A DNA stretch of 38,368 nucleotides from Oscillospiraceae bacterium (GCA_017409205.1 JAFQTF010000018.1:1-38368), one strand, 5' to 3'; shown: positions 14,541 through 21,624, counted from the first letter of the stretch. The notes: generated by a model not told the origin, from the sequence alone. Made by a program: numbers and translations.

Positions 14541-15407
14541 ATGGTAAATGTTTGTGATATCAATGTGATGAAGCCACTGCTTGCAGAGCACGGCTTCCAT
14601 TTTTCCAAAGCCAAGGGCCAGAACTTCCTCATCGCCCCCTGGGTGCCGGAATCCATCGCTGTGGAATCCGGTGTGCGGGAAGATGTGGGTGTGCTGGAGA
14701 TCGGCCCCGGCATCGGCCCTCTGACCCAGCAGCTGTGTCTGCGGGCGGGCAAGGTCTGCGCTGTGGAGCTGGATGACCGGCTAAAGCCCATTCTGGACAT
14801 CACCGTGGGAGAATTTGACAATCTGGAGATCATCTGGAACGATGTGCTGAAGCTGGATGTGCCGGCGCTGGTGCAGGAAAAATTTGCCGGATTGCGTCCC
14901 ATGGCCTGTGCCAATCTGCCCTATTACATCACCTCGCCCATCCTTTCTGCCCTGCTGGAAGCGGAGTGCTTCGAGGCGGTTACCGTCATGGTGCAGAAGG
15001 AAGTGGCTCAGCGGATCGCGGCCAAACCCGGCAGCGCTGATTACAGCGCGTTTACCGTGTTCTGCCAGTATTATGCCGAGCCGGAACTGCTGTTTGATGT
15101 GCCTGCCCACTGCTTTATGCCCCAGCCCAAGGTGACCTCAGCGGTCATCACTTTGCGGACCCGGCAGGAGAAACCGTGGGACATTCTGGATGAGGATATT
15201 TTCTTCCGTACGGTCCGGGCCAGCTTTGCCATGCGGCGTAAGAAGCTTTCCAATGGCCTTGCCTCCGGTTTCCCGGAACTGGGTAAGACTGGTGCATCGG
15301 AGGTCATCGAGGCGGCAGGCTTCGATGCCAACGTCCGGGGCGAGACCCTCAGTATCCCGGAATTTGCCCGGATCGCCAATGAGATCGTAAAGCGCAGAGG
15401 TGCTTGA
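14541..15407 (+). CDS. rsmA: 16S rRNA (adenine(1518)-N6/adenine(1519)-N6)-dimethyltransferase
   Basis: 288 residues. ATG 14541 is chosen because the region before it is a terminator hairpin and the N-terminus (NVMKPLLAEHGFHFSKAKGQNFL) aligns with KsgA starts. RsmA/KsgA dimethylates two adjacent adenines near the 3' end of 16S rRNA during 30S maturation. The SAM-binding loop is EIGPGIGPLT; the acidic motif is VELDDRL; the catalytic motif is NLPYYITSPI, in the expected place. The C-terminal domain includes MPQPKVTSAVI and FAMRRKKLSN. Length is close to the family norm. The following small gene starts 1 nt after its stop region. In Bacillus, ksgA neighbours yabE; here the YabE-like gene lies 20 kb away. 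Confidence 0.95.
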   Translation: MVNVCDINVMKPLLAEHGFHFSKAKGQNFLIAPWVPESIAVESGVREDVGVLEIGPGIGPLTQQLCLRAGKVCAVELDDRLKPILDITVGEFDNLEIIWNDVLKLDVPALVQEKFAGLRPMACANLPYYITSPILSALLEAECFEAVTVMVQKEVAQRIAAKPGSADYSAFTVFCQYYAEPELLFDVPAHCFMPQPKVTSAVITLRTRQEKPWDILDEDIFFRTVRASFAMRRKKLSNGLASGFPELGKTGASEVIEAAGFDANVRGETLSIPEFARIANEIVKRRGA

Positions 15408-15408
15408 C

Positions 15409-15762
15409 ATGGAGTCGGAATATCCGGGAATGAGAAGATTTCTTGTTTCTGCCGTGATGGAGAAGGAAGCGGAACTGGCAGAGCAAAGACTGCCGGAAAA
15501 GGGGATGTTTGCCCCCTTTTCACTGGCCATGCGCTATCCCGGTACGGAACATAAAGGCAGGCTGTATGTCCAGTACAGCGCAGATCATGGCTGCGGGATC
15601 CGTGCATCCATGATCGTGGACGGCACCTGTCGTGAGATCTCCAACTTTGTGTTTTTTGGAGACCGGCAGGCCTGCATCCAATGGCTGCGGAACAGGGACA
15701 ATGTGGAGCCGCTGGTGGAGATTTACGACCATCTGATGCAGCAGGCAGACGGCATGGCATAG
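15409..15762 (+). CDS. Hypothetical protein, 117 residues
   Basis: The start ATG 15409 lies directly after the rsmA stop codon (GCTTGACATG), with AGAGGTG as a ribosome site inside rsmA. The product is mixed alpha/beta and soluble: a helical N-terminus (MRRFLVSAVMEKEAELAEQRL), then beta-type segments (GRLYVQYSADHGCGIRASMI, EISNFVFFG) and a helical end (QACIQWLRNRDNVEPLVEIYDHL). No family is recognised. Close packing with rsmA and the HAD gene downstream suggests a real, cotranscribed gene. Confidence 0.75.
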   Translation: MESEYPGMRRFLVSAVMEKEAELAEQRLPEKGMFAPFSLAMRYPGTEHKGRLYVQYSADHGCGIRASMIVDGTCREISNFVFFGDRQACIQWLRNRDNVEPLVEIYDHLMQQADGMA

Positions 15763-15788
15763 GCGCGGAAAAAATGGAGGAATAGAGA

Positions 15789-16472
15789 ATGATCGAATTT
15801 CTGTTTCTGGATCTGGATGATACCATTCTGGATTTTAGGAAGGCAGAGTATATTGCCATTGGCAGAACCATTGCGGATTTCGGTGTGGAGCCTGCGGATG
15901 CGGTGCGCCACCGTTACCACGAGATCAATAAATGGCACTGGGAGCAGCTGGAAAAGGGTACCATGACCCGCGCGGAGATCCTGACCAACCGGTTCAGGGT
16001 GCTGTTTGAGGAGCTGGGCGTGGAAGTTGATGCCGAAAAAGTGGCCCGCACCTACGAGAAGAATCTGTCTCAGGGGCATTGGTTCCTGCCCGGTGCCGAG
16101 GAGGCAGTGGAGCGTTTAAGCAAAAAATACCGGCTGTTCCTTGCCAGCAACGGCACAGCCTCCGTTCAGAAGGGCCGCATGACCAGCGCCAATCTGTACC
16201 GCTTCTTTGAAACAGTGTTCGTTTCTCAGGAGATCGGCCACAACAAACCCTCCAAGGCCTATTTTGATGCCTGCTTTGCCTCCATTCCCGGTTTTGACCG
16301 GGAGAAGGCCATGATCGTGGGTGACAGCCTTTCCTCCGATATTCGGGGCGGCATCAACGCGGGACTCAAGACCGTATGGGTAAACCCTGACCATAAGGAC
16401 TGCAGTGACATCAAACCGGATTATGAGATCGAGGCCCTGAGCCAGCTGGAAACGCTGTTGGAAAACCTGTAA
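15789..16472 (+). CDS. HAD-superfamily hydrolase, YjjG-type pyrimidine 5'-nucleotidase
   Basis: 227 residues, ATG 15789 after GGAGG. All four HAD motifs are visible: nucleophile Asp8 and Asp10 in FLDLDDTILDF, motif II LASNGTASVQ, the Lys of motif III in GHNKPSKAYFD, and motif IV VGDSLSSDIRGG. The helical cap between motifs I and II and the sequence style resemble YjjG/YfnB house-cleaning nucleotidases acting on non-canonical pyrimidine nucleotides. Because HAD phosphatases have broad specificity, histidinol-phosphate or sugar-phosphate hydrolysis cannot be excluded. It ends the rightward gene run; a bidirectional terminator separates it from sfsA. Confidence 0.87.
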   Translation: MIEFLFLDLDDTILDFRKAEYIAIGRTIADFGVEPADAVRHRYHEINKWHWEQLEKGTMTRAEILTNRFRVLFEELGVEVDAEKVARTYEKNLSQGHWFLPGAEEAVERLSKKYRLFLASNGTASVQKGRMTSANLYRFFETVFVSQEIGHNKPSKAYFDACFASIPGFDREKAMIVGDSLSSDIRGGINAGLKTVWVNPDHKDCSDIKPDYEIEALSQLETLLENL

Positions 16473-16474
16473 AG

Positions 16475-16506
16475 AAAAGCTGCCATTTCTTCGGATGGCA
16501 GCTTTT
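16475..16506 (+). terminator. Bidirectional terminator between the HAD gene and sfsA
   Basis: AAAAGCTGCCAT (16475-16486) pairs perfectly with ATGGCAGCTTTT (16495-16506) around an 8-nt loop. The A-run on one side and T-run on the other serve both convergent genes. Confidence 0.92.
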
Positions 16507-16508
16507 GC

Positions 16509-17189
16509 TTATTTCAGATTCACCAGTACCGGTTTGCGGATGACCATGGAATCCTCCGTCACAGCGCAGTCCATTGCCAGAACCGTCACGCCGGCAGCAG
16601 CCGCTTCCCGGAGGGCACAGCCAAAATTAGGATCGGTAGTGTCATTGGGGTGGAGATATTTCACATCGGACATCTGAATGACAAAGAGAACATAGCCGCC
16701 GCAGCCTTCTGCTACACACTTCTGTAATCCCCGCAGATGCCTTGTACCCCGCTCTGTGGGGGCATCGGGGAATGCACAGACACCATCGTTTTCCAGCGTT
16801 ACGCCCTTGACCTCCAGAAAGCAGGGCCTTCCATCCAATGTAAAGGAAAAGTCGAACCGGGAATCTCCGTGGGAGGTCTCCGCCCGGAGATTTTCCACAG
16901 GGCCAAGGCCGCCGGACAACAGCCATTCCCTGACGGCATTGTTGGGTGCCTGGGAATCCATGTTGATGAGCCGGTTTCCCTTTCGGACGGTGATCAGATC
17001 ATATTTTGTTTTGCGGCTGGGATTGTGGCATCTCTGACACCAGACCTGAGCGCCTGGCGGCAGCAGCTCCCGGCAGCGACCCGTATTTTTGACATGTACG
17101 ATCTCCGGCTGGCCATCGATCTCCACATGGGCGATAAAGCGGTTGGGACGGGAAAGAAAAATGCCGGGGACCATGTTGCTGTACTGCAT
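16509..17189 (-). CDS. sfsA: SfsA family DNA/RNA nuclease
   Basis: 226 residues on the minus strand, ATG at 17187-17189. The sequence has the SfsA hallmarks: RPNRFIAHVEIDGQ at the N-terminus, VKNTGRCRELL, the nuclease-like core SRFDFSFTLDGRPCFLEVKGVTLE with acidic and Lys residues of a PD-(D/E)XK arrangement, FPDAPTERGTRHL and VLFVIQMSDVKYLHPND. SfsA was first named a sugar fermentation stimulation protein in E. coli and is now annotated as a nucleic-acid-binding nuclease; its physiological role is uncertain. It is a single-gene unit with its own promoter and shares a terminator with the convergent HAD gene. Confidence 0.95.
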   Translation of the reverse strand: MQYSNMVPGIFLSRPNRFIAHVEIDGQPEIVHVKNTGRCRELLPPGAQVWCQRCHNPSRKTKYDLITVRKGNRLINMDSQAPNNAVREWLLSGGLGPVENLRAETSHGDSRFDFSFTLDGRPCFLEVKGVTLENDGVCAFPDAPTERGTRHLRGLQKCVAEGCGGYVLFVIQMSDVKYLHPNDTTDPNFGCALREAAAAGVTVLAMDCAVTEDSMVIRKPVLVNLK

Positions 17190-17219
17190 AAAATCACCAT
17201 ATTAAAACAATAATTTATT

Positions 17220-17248
17220 ATTATAGCATAAAAACGAAAAAAAGTCAC
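17220..17248 (-). promoter_or_regulatory. Promoter of sfsA
   Basis: Minus strand GTGACT (17243-17248), 17 bp, TATAAT (17220-17225). The -10 box is perfect and the -35 weak. Confidence 0.6.
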
Positions 17249-17260
17249 GTGTCAGATTCC

Positions 17261-17289
17261 TTGAATTGCTGTGTAATTTATGATAGTAT
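17261..17289 (+). promoter_or_regulatory. Probable promoter of the small lipoprotein gene
   Basis: TTGAAT (17261-17266), 17 bp, TAGTAT (17284-17289), back to back with the sfsA promoter. The -10 match is mediocre; TATGAT at 17279 is an alternative with poor spacing. Confidence 0.4.
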
Positions 17290-17314
17290 AAAATAAAAAC
17301 GGGGAGGAATGAAT

Positions 17315-17821
17315 ATGAAAAAACTGCTGACATTCCTGCTTGCCTTTGTGATTCTGATGTCTTTTGCTGCCTGTGCTGCAGAACCTGCACAAACAGCTCC
17401 GGTGGCAGAGACGGTTCCTGAAACGATGGCACCATCTCTTCTGGAAGTGGAGATCACACTGGACAACTGGCAGGACTATTTTGAACTCCGGGAAGCGCAG
17501 CGTCTGATCCTCACATCCACCGGTGAGATCTATAACCGGGAATTCGGACAGGGTGTGTTCCTGAAGCCGGAATATGTACAGGTACTGGCAGAGGCCGATG
17601 TGTCCTTTGATCTGTTTGCAGATCAGGTGCGCTACCAGGTCTATGGGGATATTACAACGGATAACTTTGTTATCCGCGAGGATACTCTTCATATAGAGGG
17701 CCAGCAGACCATGACAGAAACTGTCCAGGATTTCCGTCTGGATGAAAAGATCGCAGCGGGCACTGACATGCACAATGCCGTGGCGGCCTGGTTTACTCTG
17801 TCTGAAGAGTTTGGCTGCTGA
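17315..17821 (+). CDS. Small secreted lipoprotein, function unknown
   Basis: 168 residues. ATG 17315 has GGGGAGGA at good spacing; ATG 17309 would be too close. A signal peptide (MKKLLTFLLAFVILMSFAAC) ends in a lipobox with Cys at about residue 20, so the protein should be lipid-anchored outside. A Thr/Pro/Glu linker is followed by a beta-rich domain (LEVEITLDNWQDYFELREAQR, RYQVYGDITTDNFVIREDT). The frame stops at TGA 17819 but continues for 24 sense codons (SFLEKS ... GVLKLYS) to a second TGA at 17894-17896, as though the original C-terminus had been cut by a nonsense change. No family recognised. Confidence 0.8.
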   Translation: MKKLLTFLLAFVILMSFAACAAEPAQTAPVAETVPETMAPSLLEVEITLDNWQDYFELREAQRLILTSTGEIYNREFGQGVFLKPEYVQVLAEADVSFDLFADQVRYQVYGDITTDNFVIREDTLHIEGQQTMTETVQDFRLDEKIAAGTDMHNAVAAWFTLSEEFGC

Positions 17822-17912
17822 AGTTTCCTGGAGAAGTCTTTCCTGGAAAACGGAAAGATTGTCAAGGCACAGGGTGTGCTGAAGCTGTATTCCTGAATAT
17901 AGGAGAAAAGAG

Positions 17913-17938
17913 ACAGCCGCCGGAATTCCGGCGGCTGT
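17913..17938 (+). terminator. Terminator-like palindrome after the lipoprotein gene
   Basis: ACAGCCGCCGGAA (17913-17925) and TTCCGGCGGCTGT (17926-17938) form a perfect 13-bp palindrome. The following T content is modest (TGGCTGTTAAT). Between it and 18032 I see no gene. Confidence 0.6.
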
Positions 17939-18032
17939 TGGCTGTTAATAGGTAAAGTCTGAGGGATTTGCTTGCAAAAATGTTCCTGATGGGATAATTT
18001 TGTTTCAGATGGGTTTGAATCCTTACCCCAGT

Positions 18033-18071
18033 AAAAAGAAAAACCACACCAGATGGTGTGGTTTTCTTTTT
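18033..18071 (-). terminator. Terminator of the tRNA-Val/tRNA-Gln transcript
   Basis: On the minus strand, AAAACCACACC pairs with GGTGTGGTTTT around a 4-nt loop (core 18040-18065), and TTTTT follows. It lies immediately after the tRNA-Gln CCA end. Confidence 0.85.
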
Positions 18072-18144
18072 GGCAGAGGATGAGGGATTCGAACCCCCGC
18101 AAACGGAGTCAGAGTCCGGTGTGCTACCGTTACACAAATCCTCT
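18071..18144 (-). tRNA. tRNA-Gln (anticodon CTG)
   Basis: Acceptor AGAGGAT pairs with ATCCTCT, discriminator G, encoded CCA at 18071-18073. The anticodon arm CCGGA-CTCTGAC-TCCGT gives CTG (reads CAG); the outermost pair of that stem is a C-T mismatch. The T arm is GGGGGTTCGAATCCC. Its 5' end directly abuts the CCA of the preceding tRNA-Val with no spacer. Confidence 0.95.
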
Positions 18145-18221
18145 TGGTGGAGACTGGGGGACTCGAACCCTCGACCTCATGCGTGTGAAGCATGCGCTCT
18201 AACCAGCTGAGCTAAGCCTCC
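18145..18221 (-). tRNA. tRNA-Val (anticodon CAC)
   Basis: Acceptor GGAGGCT pairs with AGTCTCC (one G-T), discriminator A, encoded CCA at 18145-18147. Anticodon arm CATGC-TTCACAC-GCATG gives CAC (reads GUG). D-arm TAGCTCAGCTGGTTAGAGC and T-arm GGGTTCGAGTCCC are canonical. It is the first gene of a two-tRNA transcript. Confidence 0.95.
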
Positions 18222-18237
18222 ATTCGGAACAGATTAT

Positions 18238-18265
18238 ATTATACACATTTTTTTCGGAAAGTCAA
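18238..18265 (-). promoter_or_regulatory. Promoter of the tRNA-Val/tRNA-Gln unit
   Basis: Minus strand TTGACT (18260-18265), 16 bp, TATAAT (18238-18243), about 17 bp ahead of tRNA-Val. A second overlapping TATAAT begins at 18233. Confidence 0.75.
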
Positions 18266-18292
18266 CACCAAAATACCAAAATTTCAAAGAAA

Positions 18293-18318
18293 AACACGCT
18301 GCCTGAAGGCAGCGTGTT
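18293..18318 (-). terminator. Terminator of the rodA-like gene
   Basis: AACACGCTGCC (18293-18303) pairs with GGCAGCGTGTT (18308-18318), loop TGAA, and on the minus strand a TTTTTCTTT run follows. It lies just past the stop codon at 18325. Confidence 0.9.
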
Positions 18319-18324
18319 GATTTG

Positions 18325-19494
18325 TCAGCGATAAACCCGGAATGGCTGAACATATCGCTCGTGACTGAGGCTTTGCGGTCGGGCATGGGCGCCGGATACC
18401 AGTCCCAGCATGCCGAAAATGGAGACCAGAGAAGAGGGACCGTAGCTGATCAGGGGCAGGGTCAGGCCGATAACGGGCATAACACCGATGCACATGCCCA
18501 CATTGATGAGGATCTGGAACATCAGTGCAGAGGCTGCACCGAAGCAGACCAGACGGCGCATATAGTCGGGGCACTTGGCGCCCACATAGATGCAGCGGGC
18601 AATGATAGCCAGTTCCAGCAGCATGATACCCACGCAGCCGAAGAAACCCATCTCCTCGCCGATGGATGAGAAGATGTAGTCGGTGTGCTGAGCGAACAGA
18701 TTGCCTCCCTGGGTACGGTTGCCGTTGAACAGACCCTGGCCGGTCAGACCGCCGCCGGTCAGAGACTGCAGATTGATCTTGGAGTGATAGCGGGCACCGA
18801 TGCCCTGTGCATCGAAATTGGGATCGATCAGAATCAGGATGCGCTCCCGCTGATACTCGCCCAGGAACTGCCACAGAATGGGCAGGGCTGCGGCGATGCC
18901 GCCGATGGCCAGAGCAAACCACCAGAGGCTGACGCCGCCGGCAAAGGTCATACCAATGAAGATGAACACGAAGATCAGGGAAACGCCCATGTCCGAAGAC
19001 AGGATCATGTTCAGACCGACCAGCAGGCCCAGATGGAACACCATGTGCATGACCGATGGGATGGTGGAGATATTGTTCTGATGGGATGACATGACCGAGG
19101 CCATGATGATGATGTAAGTGATTTTACAGATTTCCGCCGGCTGTATGAAGAATGGCAGGAAAGGGAAGTCCAGCCAGCTTCGGTTACCGGTGTTGTTGTC
19201 CGTTCCGAAGGGAATCAGCAGAAGCAGCAGGAATACATTGAGCGCGACCATCAGATTGCGGTTTTCCTGAAGAAATTCCATATCGATGGAGGAGAATATT
19301 GCATATATCAGGACACCCAGCACGATGGCCAGCAGCTGAACCAGAATATAGCGCAGGTTGCTGCCGAATTTATCTGCGGAAGTTGCACTGGAAATGATGA
19401 CAACACCCAGACCTGATGTGACCAGGCAGAGCACCAGAAGAACCATATCGCCTTTTTTGAAGAAATCTTTCAATTCGTCGAAGAATTGACGCAA
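18325..19494 (-). CDS. rodA: RodA/FtsW/SpoVE (SEDS) peptidoglycan glycosyltransferase, RodA type
   Basis: 389 residues. The start is TTG at 19492-19494 with AGGAGG 7 nt upstream. About ten membrane segments span the protein. SEDS hallmarks are present: NRSWLDFPFLPFFIQPAEICKI in the first half, the large outside loop with GARYHSKINLQSLTGGG and GNLFAQHTDYIFSSIGEEMGF, and PLISYGPSSLVSIFGMLGLV at the end. Asp272 in HTDYIF matches the position of the catalytic Asp of SEDS polymerases. It polymerises lipid II glycan strands with a partner class B PBP, here probably for cell elongation. It is not beside mreBCD or pbp genes; it has its own promoter and terminator. Confidence 0.92.
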   Translation of the reverse strand: MRQFFDELKDFFKKGDMVLLVLCLVTSGLGVVIISSATSADKFGSNLRYILVQLLAIVLGVLIYAIFSSIDMEFLQENRNLMVALNVFLLLLLIPFGTDNNTGNRSWLDFPFLPFFIQPAEICKITYIIIMASVMSSHQNNISTIPSVMHMVFHLGLLVGLNMILSSDMGVSLIFVFIFIGMTFAGGVSLWWFALAIGGIAAALPILWQFLGEYQRERILILIDPNFDAQGIGARYHSKINLQSLTGGGLTGQGLFNGNRTQGGNLFAQHTDYIFSSIGEEMGFFGCVGIMLLELAIIARCIYVGAKCPDYMRRLVCFGAASALMFQILINVGMCIGVMPVIGLTLPLISYGPSSLVSIFGMLGLVSGAHARPQSLSHERYVQPFRVYR

Positions 19495-19524
19495 ACAACC
19501 GCCTCCTTTCCATTCTGTTGTTGC

Positions 19525-19552
19525 ATTATACCATTGTTCGCGGGAAAAGTAA
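19525..19552 (-). promoter_or_regulatory. Promoter of the rodA-like gene
   Basis: Minus strand TTACTT (19547-19552), 16 bp, TATAAT (19525-19530), 31 bp before the TTG start. Confidence 0.6.
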
Positions 19553-19575
19553 ATAGAGGAAATATGAACGTCTAT

Positions 19576-20580
19576 TTAAGAATTGCTTAGCCCTGTCAGC
19601 AGCCCCAGCAGTTTGTCGTCTGTCAGAGCAGGACTGGAATAGACGGCATCCAGGAGCGCCTCCACATTCTCGCAGCTGTTTTCAATTTCTTTGGAGTACA
19701 GTTGGGCGGATTCGATGAAGTCGCCGCCCAGAGAGCAGATCACCAGACAGGAAAGGACGATGAACTTCACACGGCAGGCCAGATCATAGTCAGAAACGGC
19801 CTGCAGCCAGTATCGATTCACAAAATACCGGATCAGATTGCCGGTGTTTTCAGGAAAGACCGGGATGGAAAGCTGCTGAAGCCGAGCCTGCCATTGACAG
19901 GTCAGAATTTCCAGACCGGTGTACAATTCGGCAATGGCAGCCGGGTTGCCGGGCTTTGCGTGGTCCTGAATGGTCTGCAGTGCAGCGTCGGGATCAAAGG
20001 GTAAAGCTTCCCCGCAATTCAGTTCTTCCTGAGCCTGATAGCCGTAAAGCAGCAGCAGGGCAAGGGTTTCTCCGGCGGGACGGGGGGTGGCAAGCAGAGA
20101 AAGCGCGACCTGACGGGTCCGTTTCAGCACAGCCATGGCCTCCTGGTCATACACGGGTTCCTCACCGCCGGGGACCGTCTCGCTAAGATCAGGCGCCCAG
20201 GGAGAGGTCAGAAGGATCCGGGCAGCCTCCGGGCAGCTCAGTTCCAGCCCATATTCCACGAAATCTCCATAGTCATGGGTCAGCCGGGGGAAGTCCCGGC
20301 AGGTTTTGCACAGAGCCCCTTCGCCAAGCTCGGCCTGGATCCGACACAGACCGTCATCCCGCCACATGGGACAGCGCCCGTCAATGATGGTCATCACTGT
20401 TTCGCCGTCTTCATCCCGGAGGACTTCCCGAAGCCGGTCACCCAGCGGGCCGGACAGGGAACGATAGAAGGAAGCGGCTTGCGGATCCACCTGAACATCC
20501 CATTCCTTGCAGCAGCTGTCGGGGCACAGGCCGGCAATGCAGCGGAAACGGTCAAAATAAGAAGGTTTTGTAATCAGCAT
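19576..20580 (-). CDS. FliB-like lysine-N-methylase family protein (cysteine-rich)
   Basis: 334 residues from ATG 20578-20580, which follows GAGGAA; a longer frame would run into a terminator hairpin. The N-terminal half is rich in patterned cysteines: AGLCPDSCCKEW, GRCPMWRDDGLCRIQ, GALCKTCRDFPR and LELSCPEAAR. This pattern matches the flagellin lysine-N-methylase (FliB) family, in which the cysteines probably bind metal or an Fe-S cluster. The C-terminal half is helical. No flagellar gene is in the window, so flagellin may not be the target; many such proteins occur in non-motile Clostridia. It lies downstream of the divIVA-like gene, with a hairpin between them. Confidence 0.82.
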   Translation of the reverse strand: MLITKPSYFDRFRCIAGLCPDSCCKEWDVQVDPQAASFYRSLSGPLGDRLREVLRDEDGETVMTIIDGRCPMWRDDGLCRIQAELGEGALCKTCRDFPRLTHDYGDFVEYGLELSCPEAARILLTSPWAPDLSETVPGGEEPVYDQEAMAVLKRTRQVALSLLATPRPAGETLALLLLYGYQAQEELNCGEALPFDPDAALQTIQDHAKPGNPAAIAELYTGLEILTCQWQARLQQLSIPVFPENTGNLIRYFVNRYWLQAVSDYDLACRVKFIVLSCLVICSLGGDFIESAQLYSKEIENSCENVEALLDAVYSSPALTDDKLLGLLTGLSNS

Positions 20581-20598
20581 AAATTCCTCGCAAAAGAC

Positions 20599-20626
20599 AG
20601 AGCGCACCCAAAAGCCGGTGCGCTCT
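20599..20626 (-). terminator. Hairpin between the divIVA-like gene and the FliB-like gene
   Basis: AGAGCGCACC (20599-20608) pairs with GGTGCGCTCT (20617-20626). On the minus strand it is followed by GTCTTTTG, so it is a modest terminator after the divIVA-like gene; part of its tail adjoins the RBS of the next gene. Confidence 0.7.
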
Positions 20627-20634
20627 GAGGGATA

Positions 20635-21216
20635 TCAGGAGTTGTCGGGACGCAGTGTGCTGATAATGACGGCGGCATCCTGCAGAGACTGCTTGCTGCT
20701 GGAAATGGTATCCAGCAGAGCCTGCAGCTGTGCCATAGCCTGATCAGCCATAGGGTTGATCTGAGCGGCCACATCATTGACGCGGACAGTAGCCTCGCTG
20801 AGGACGCTGTTTGCCTGCTTGTAGATCAGATCGGCACGCTCCCGGGCCATGCGCTCTGTGCGCTCAGCGCGGCGGTAAATCTCCAGTTCTTCAGCGGCAC
20901 TGTAGGTGGGGACGGGCACAGGGGCAGCGGGCACTTCGGGGGCAGCGGACTGGGCCTGCTCCAGTGCATCATAACGTGCCTGAAGCGCTTCCAGCTGTGC
21001 GCGCAGATCATCCCGCTCCTGCTCCAGAACGGCAATGGTTTCTGTCAGCTCGGGGTCAGACTGCAGAGCGTCCAGCTTGGAACGCAGGAAATCTGCTTCG
21101 GAAGTCAGCTGGTTGACTTCGGCAGAGTGCTTGCTGTTGAGATATTCCAGATAATGAACCACATCGTCCCGGTTGAAACCGTTGAGTGCAGAACGGAATT
21201 TCTGGGGTGCAGACAT
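20635..21216 (-). CDS. DivIVA-family coiled-coil protein
   Basis: 193 residues, ATG at 21214-21216 with AAGGAGG. The N-terminus (KFRSALNGFNRDDVVHYLEYLN) is the DivIVA/GpsB-type membrane-binding and dimer motif. A coiled coil follows (about residues 30-95, LTETIAVLEQERDDLRAQLEALQARYDALEQ has heptad spacing), then an Ala/Pro linker and a second helical region (about 115-185). Such proteins mark curved membrane and recruit division, growth or sporulation proteins. DivIVA itself is usually near ftsZ/sepF; here it stands near rodA, so it may be a GpsB- or DivIVA-like growth factor. The exact subtype is not clear. Confidence 0.82.
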   Translation of the reverse strand: MSAPQKFRSALNGFNRDDVVHYLEYLNSKHSAEVNQLTSEADFLRSKLDALQSDPELTETIAVLEQERDDLRAQLEALQARYDALEQAQSAAPEVPAAPVPVPTYSAAEELEIYRRAERTERMARERADLIYKQANSVLSEATVRVNDVAAQINPMADQAMAQLQALLDTISSSKQSLQDAAVIISTLRPDNS

Positions 21217-21263
21217 AACATGTCCTCCTTTGTATTTCGGAAAGTAATTTGTTCTTTTTCCGC

Positions 21264-21292
21264 ATTATAGCACAGGAAAAGAGAGAAAACAA
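21264..21292 (-). promoter_or_regulatory. Promoter of the divIVA-like gene
   Basis: Minus strand TTGTTT (21287-21292), 17 bp, TATAAT (21264-21269). Confidence 0.65.
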
Positions 21293-21345
21293 CTGGTTTT
21301 GCGGAAAAGACGGGAGGAGAAAAGAAATTATTTCCGAAAACCCCC

Positions 21346-21374
21346 TTTACAAAGCGGGAAAAGCCTGCTATAAT
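21346..21374 (+). promoter_or_regulatory. Promoter of tRNA-Arg
   Basis: TTTACA (21346-21351), 17 bp, TATAAT (21369-21374), 21 bp before the tRNA 5' end. Confidence 0.8.
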
Positions 21375-21395
21375 ATTCAGGCTGTTAAGGCAAAT

Positions 21396-21471
21396 GCACC
21401 GGTGGCTCAATGGATAGAGCATCGGATTCCGGTTCCGAGGGTTGGGGGTTCGAGTCCCTTCCGGTGTACCA
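21396..21471 (+). tRNA. tRNA-Arg (anticodon CCG)
   Basis: Acceptor GCACCGG pairs with CCGGTGT (first pair G-T), discriminator A, encoded CCA at 21469-21471. Anticodon arm TCGGA-TTCCGGT-TCCGA gives CCG (reads CGG). The 3' half is repeated twice downstream, which marks it as a likely integration site. Confidence 0.95.
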
Positions 21472-21476
21472 AAGAA
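21449..21476 (+). repeat. tRNA-Arg 3'-end repeat, copy 1 (inside the tRNA)
   Basis: This 28-bp stretch (TTCGAGTCCC through CCA and AAAGAA) covers the T loop, acceptor 3' strand and six bases beyond. It is identical to 21597-21624 and shares 20 bp with 21765-21784. Such tRNA 3' segments are classic attB sites for tyrosine integrases. Confidence 0.8.
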
Positions 21477-21477
21477 G

Positions 21478-21515
21478 AATAATCCGAACCACATTTGTGG
21501 GTTCGGATTATTTTT
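21478..21515 (+). terminator. Terminator of tRNA-Arg
   Basis: AATAATCCGAACC (21478-21490) pairs with GGTTCGGATTATT (21500-21512) with a 9-nt loop, followed by T residues. Its 3' half recurs in the terminator at 21795. Confidence 0.92.
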
Positions 21516-21596
21516 ATATCTTTATGGACGAGAACCATAAATTGCGGCGCGGGTGAGCGCCGCTCGCGACGGCTTGACGGAGCGACTCCTTAGTGT

Positions 21597-21624
21597 TTCG
21601 AGTCCCTTCCGGTGTACCAAAGAA
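21597..21624 (+). repeat. tRNA-Arg 3'-end repeat, copy 2 (att-like scar)
   Basis: Identical over 28 bp to 21449-21476, 148 bp downstream. The sequence before it is not tRNA. The between-copy segment holds a GCGGCGC/GCGCCGC hairpin (about 21544-21563) but no gene. Confidence 0.8.

Noticed and set aside
17822-17896. Selenocysteine at the UGA of the small lipoprotein
   Set aside because: No convincing stem-loop of the bacterial SECIS kind follows the UGA, no sel genes are in view, and lipoproteins of this type are not known selenoproteins.
17689-18137. Minus-strand open frames covering the lipoprotein end and tRNA-Gln
   Set aside because: They run through a tRNA gene and terminators and have the look of translated tRNA sequence.
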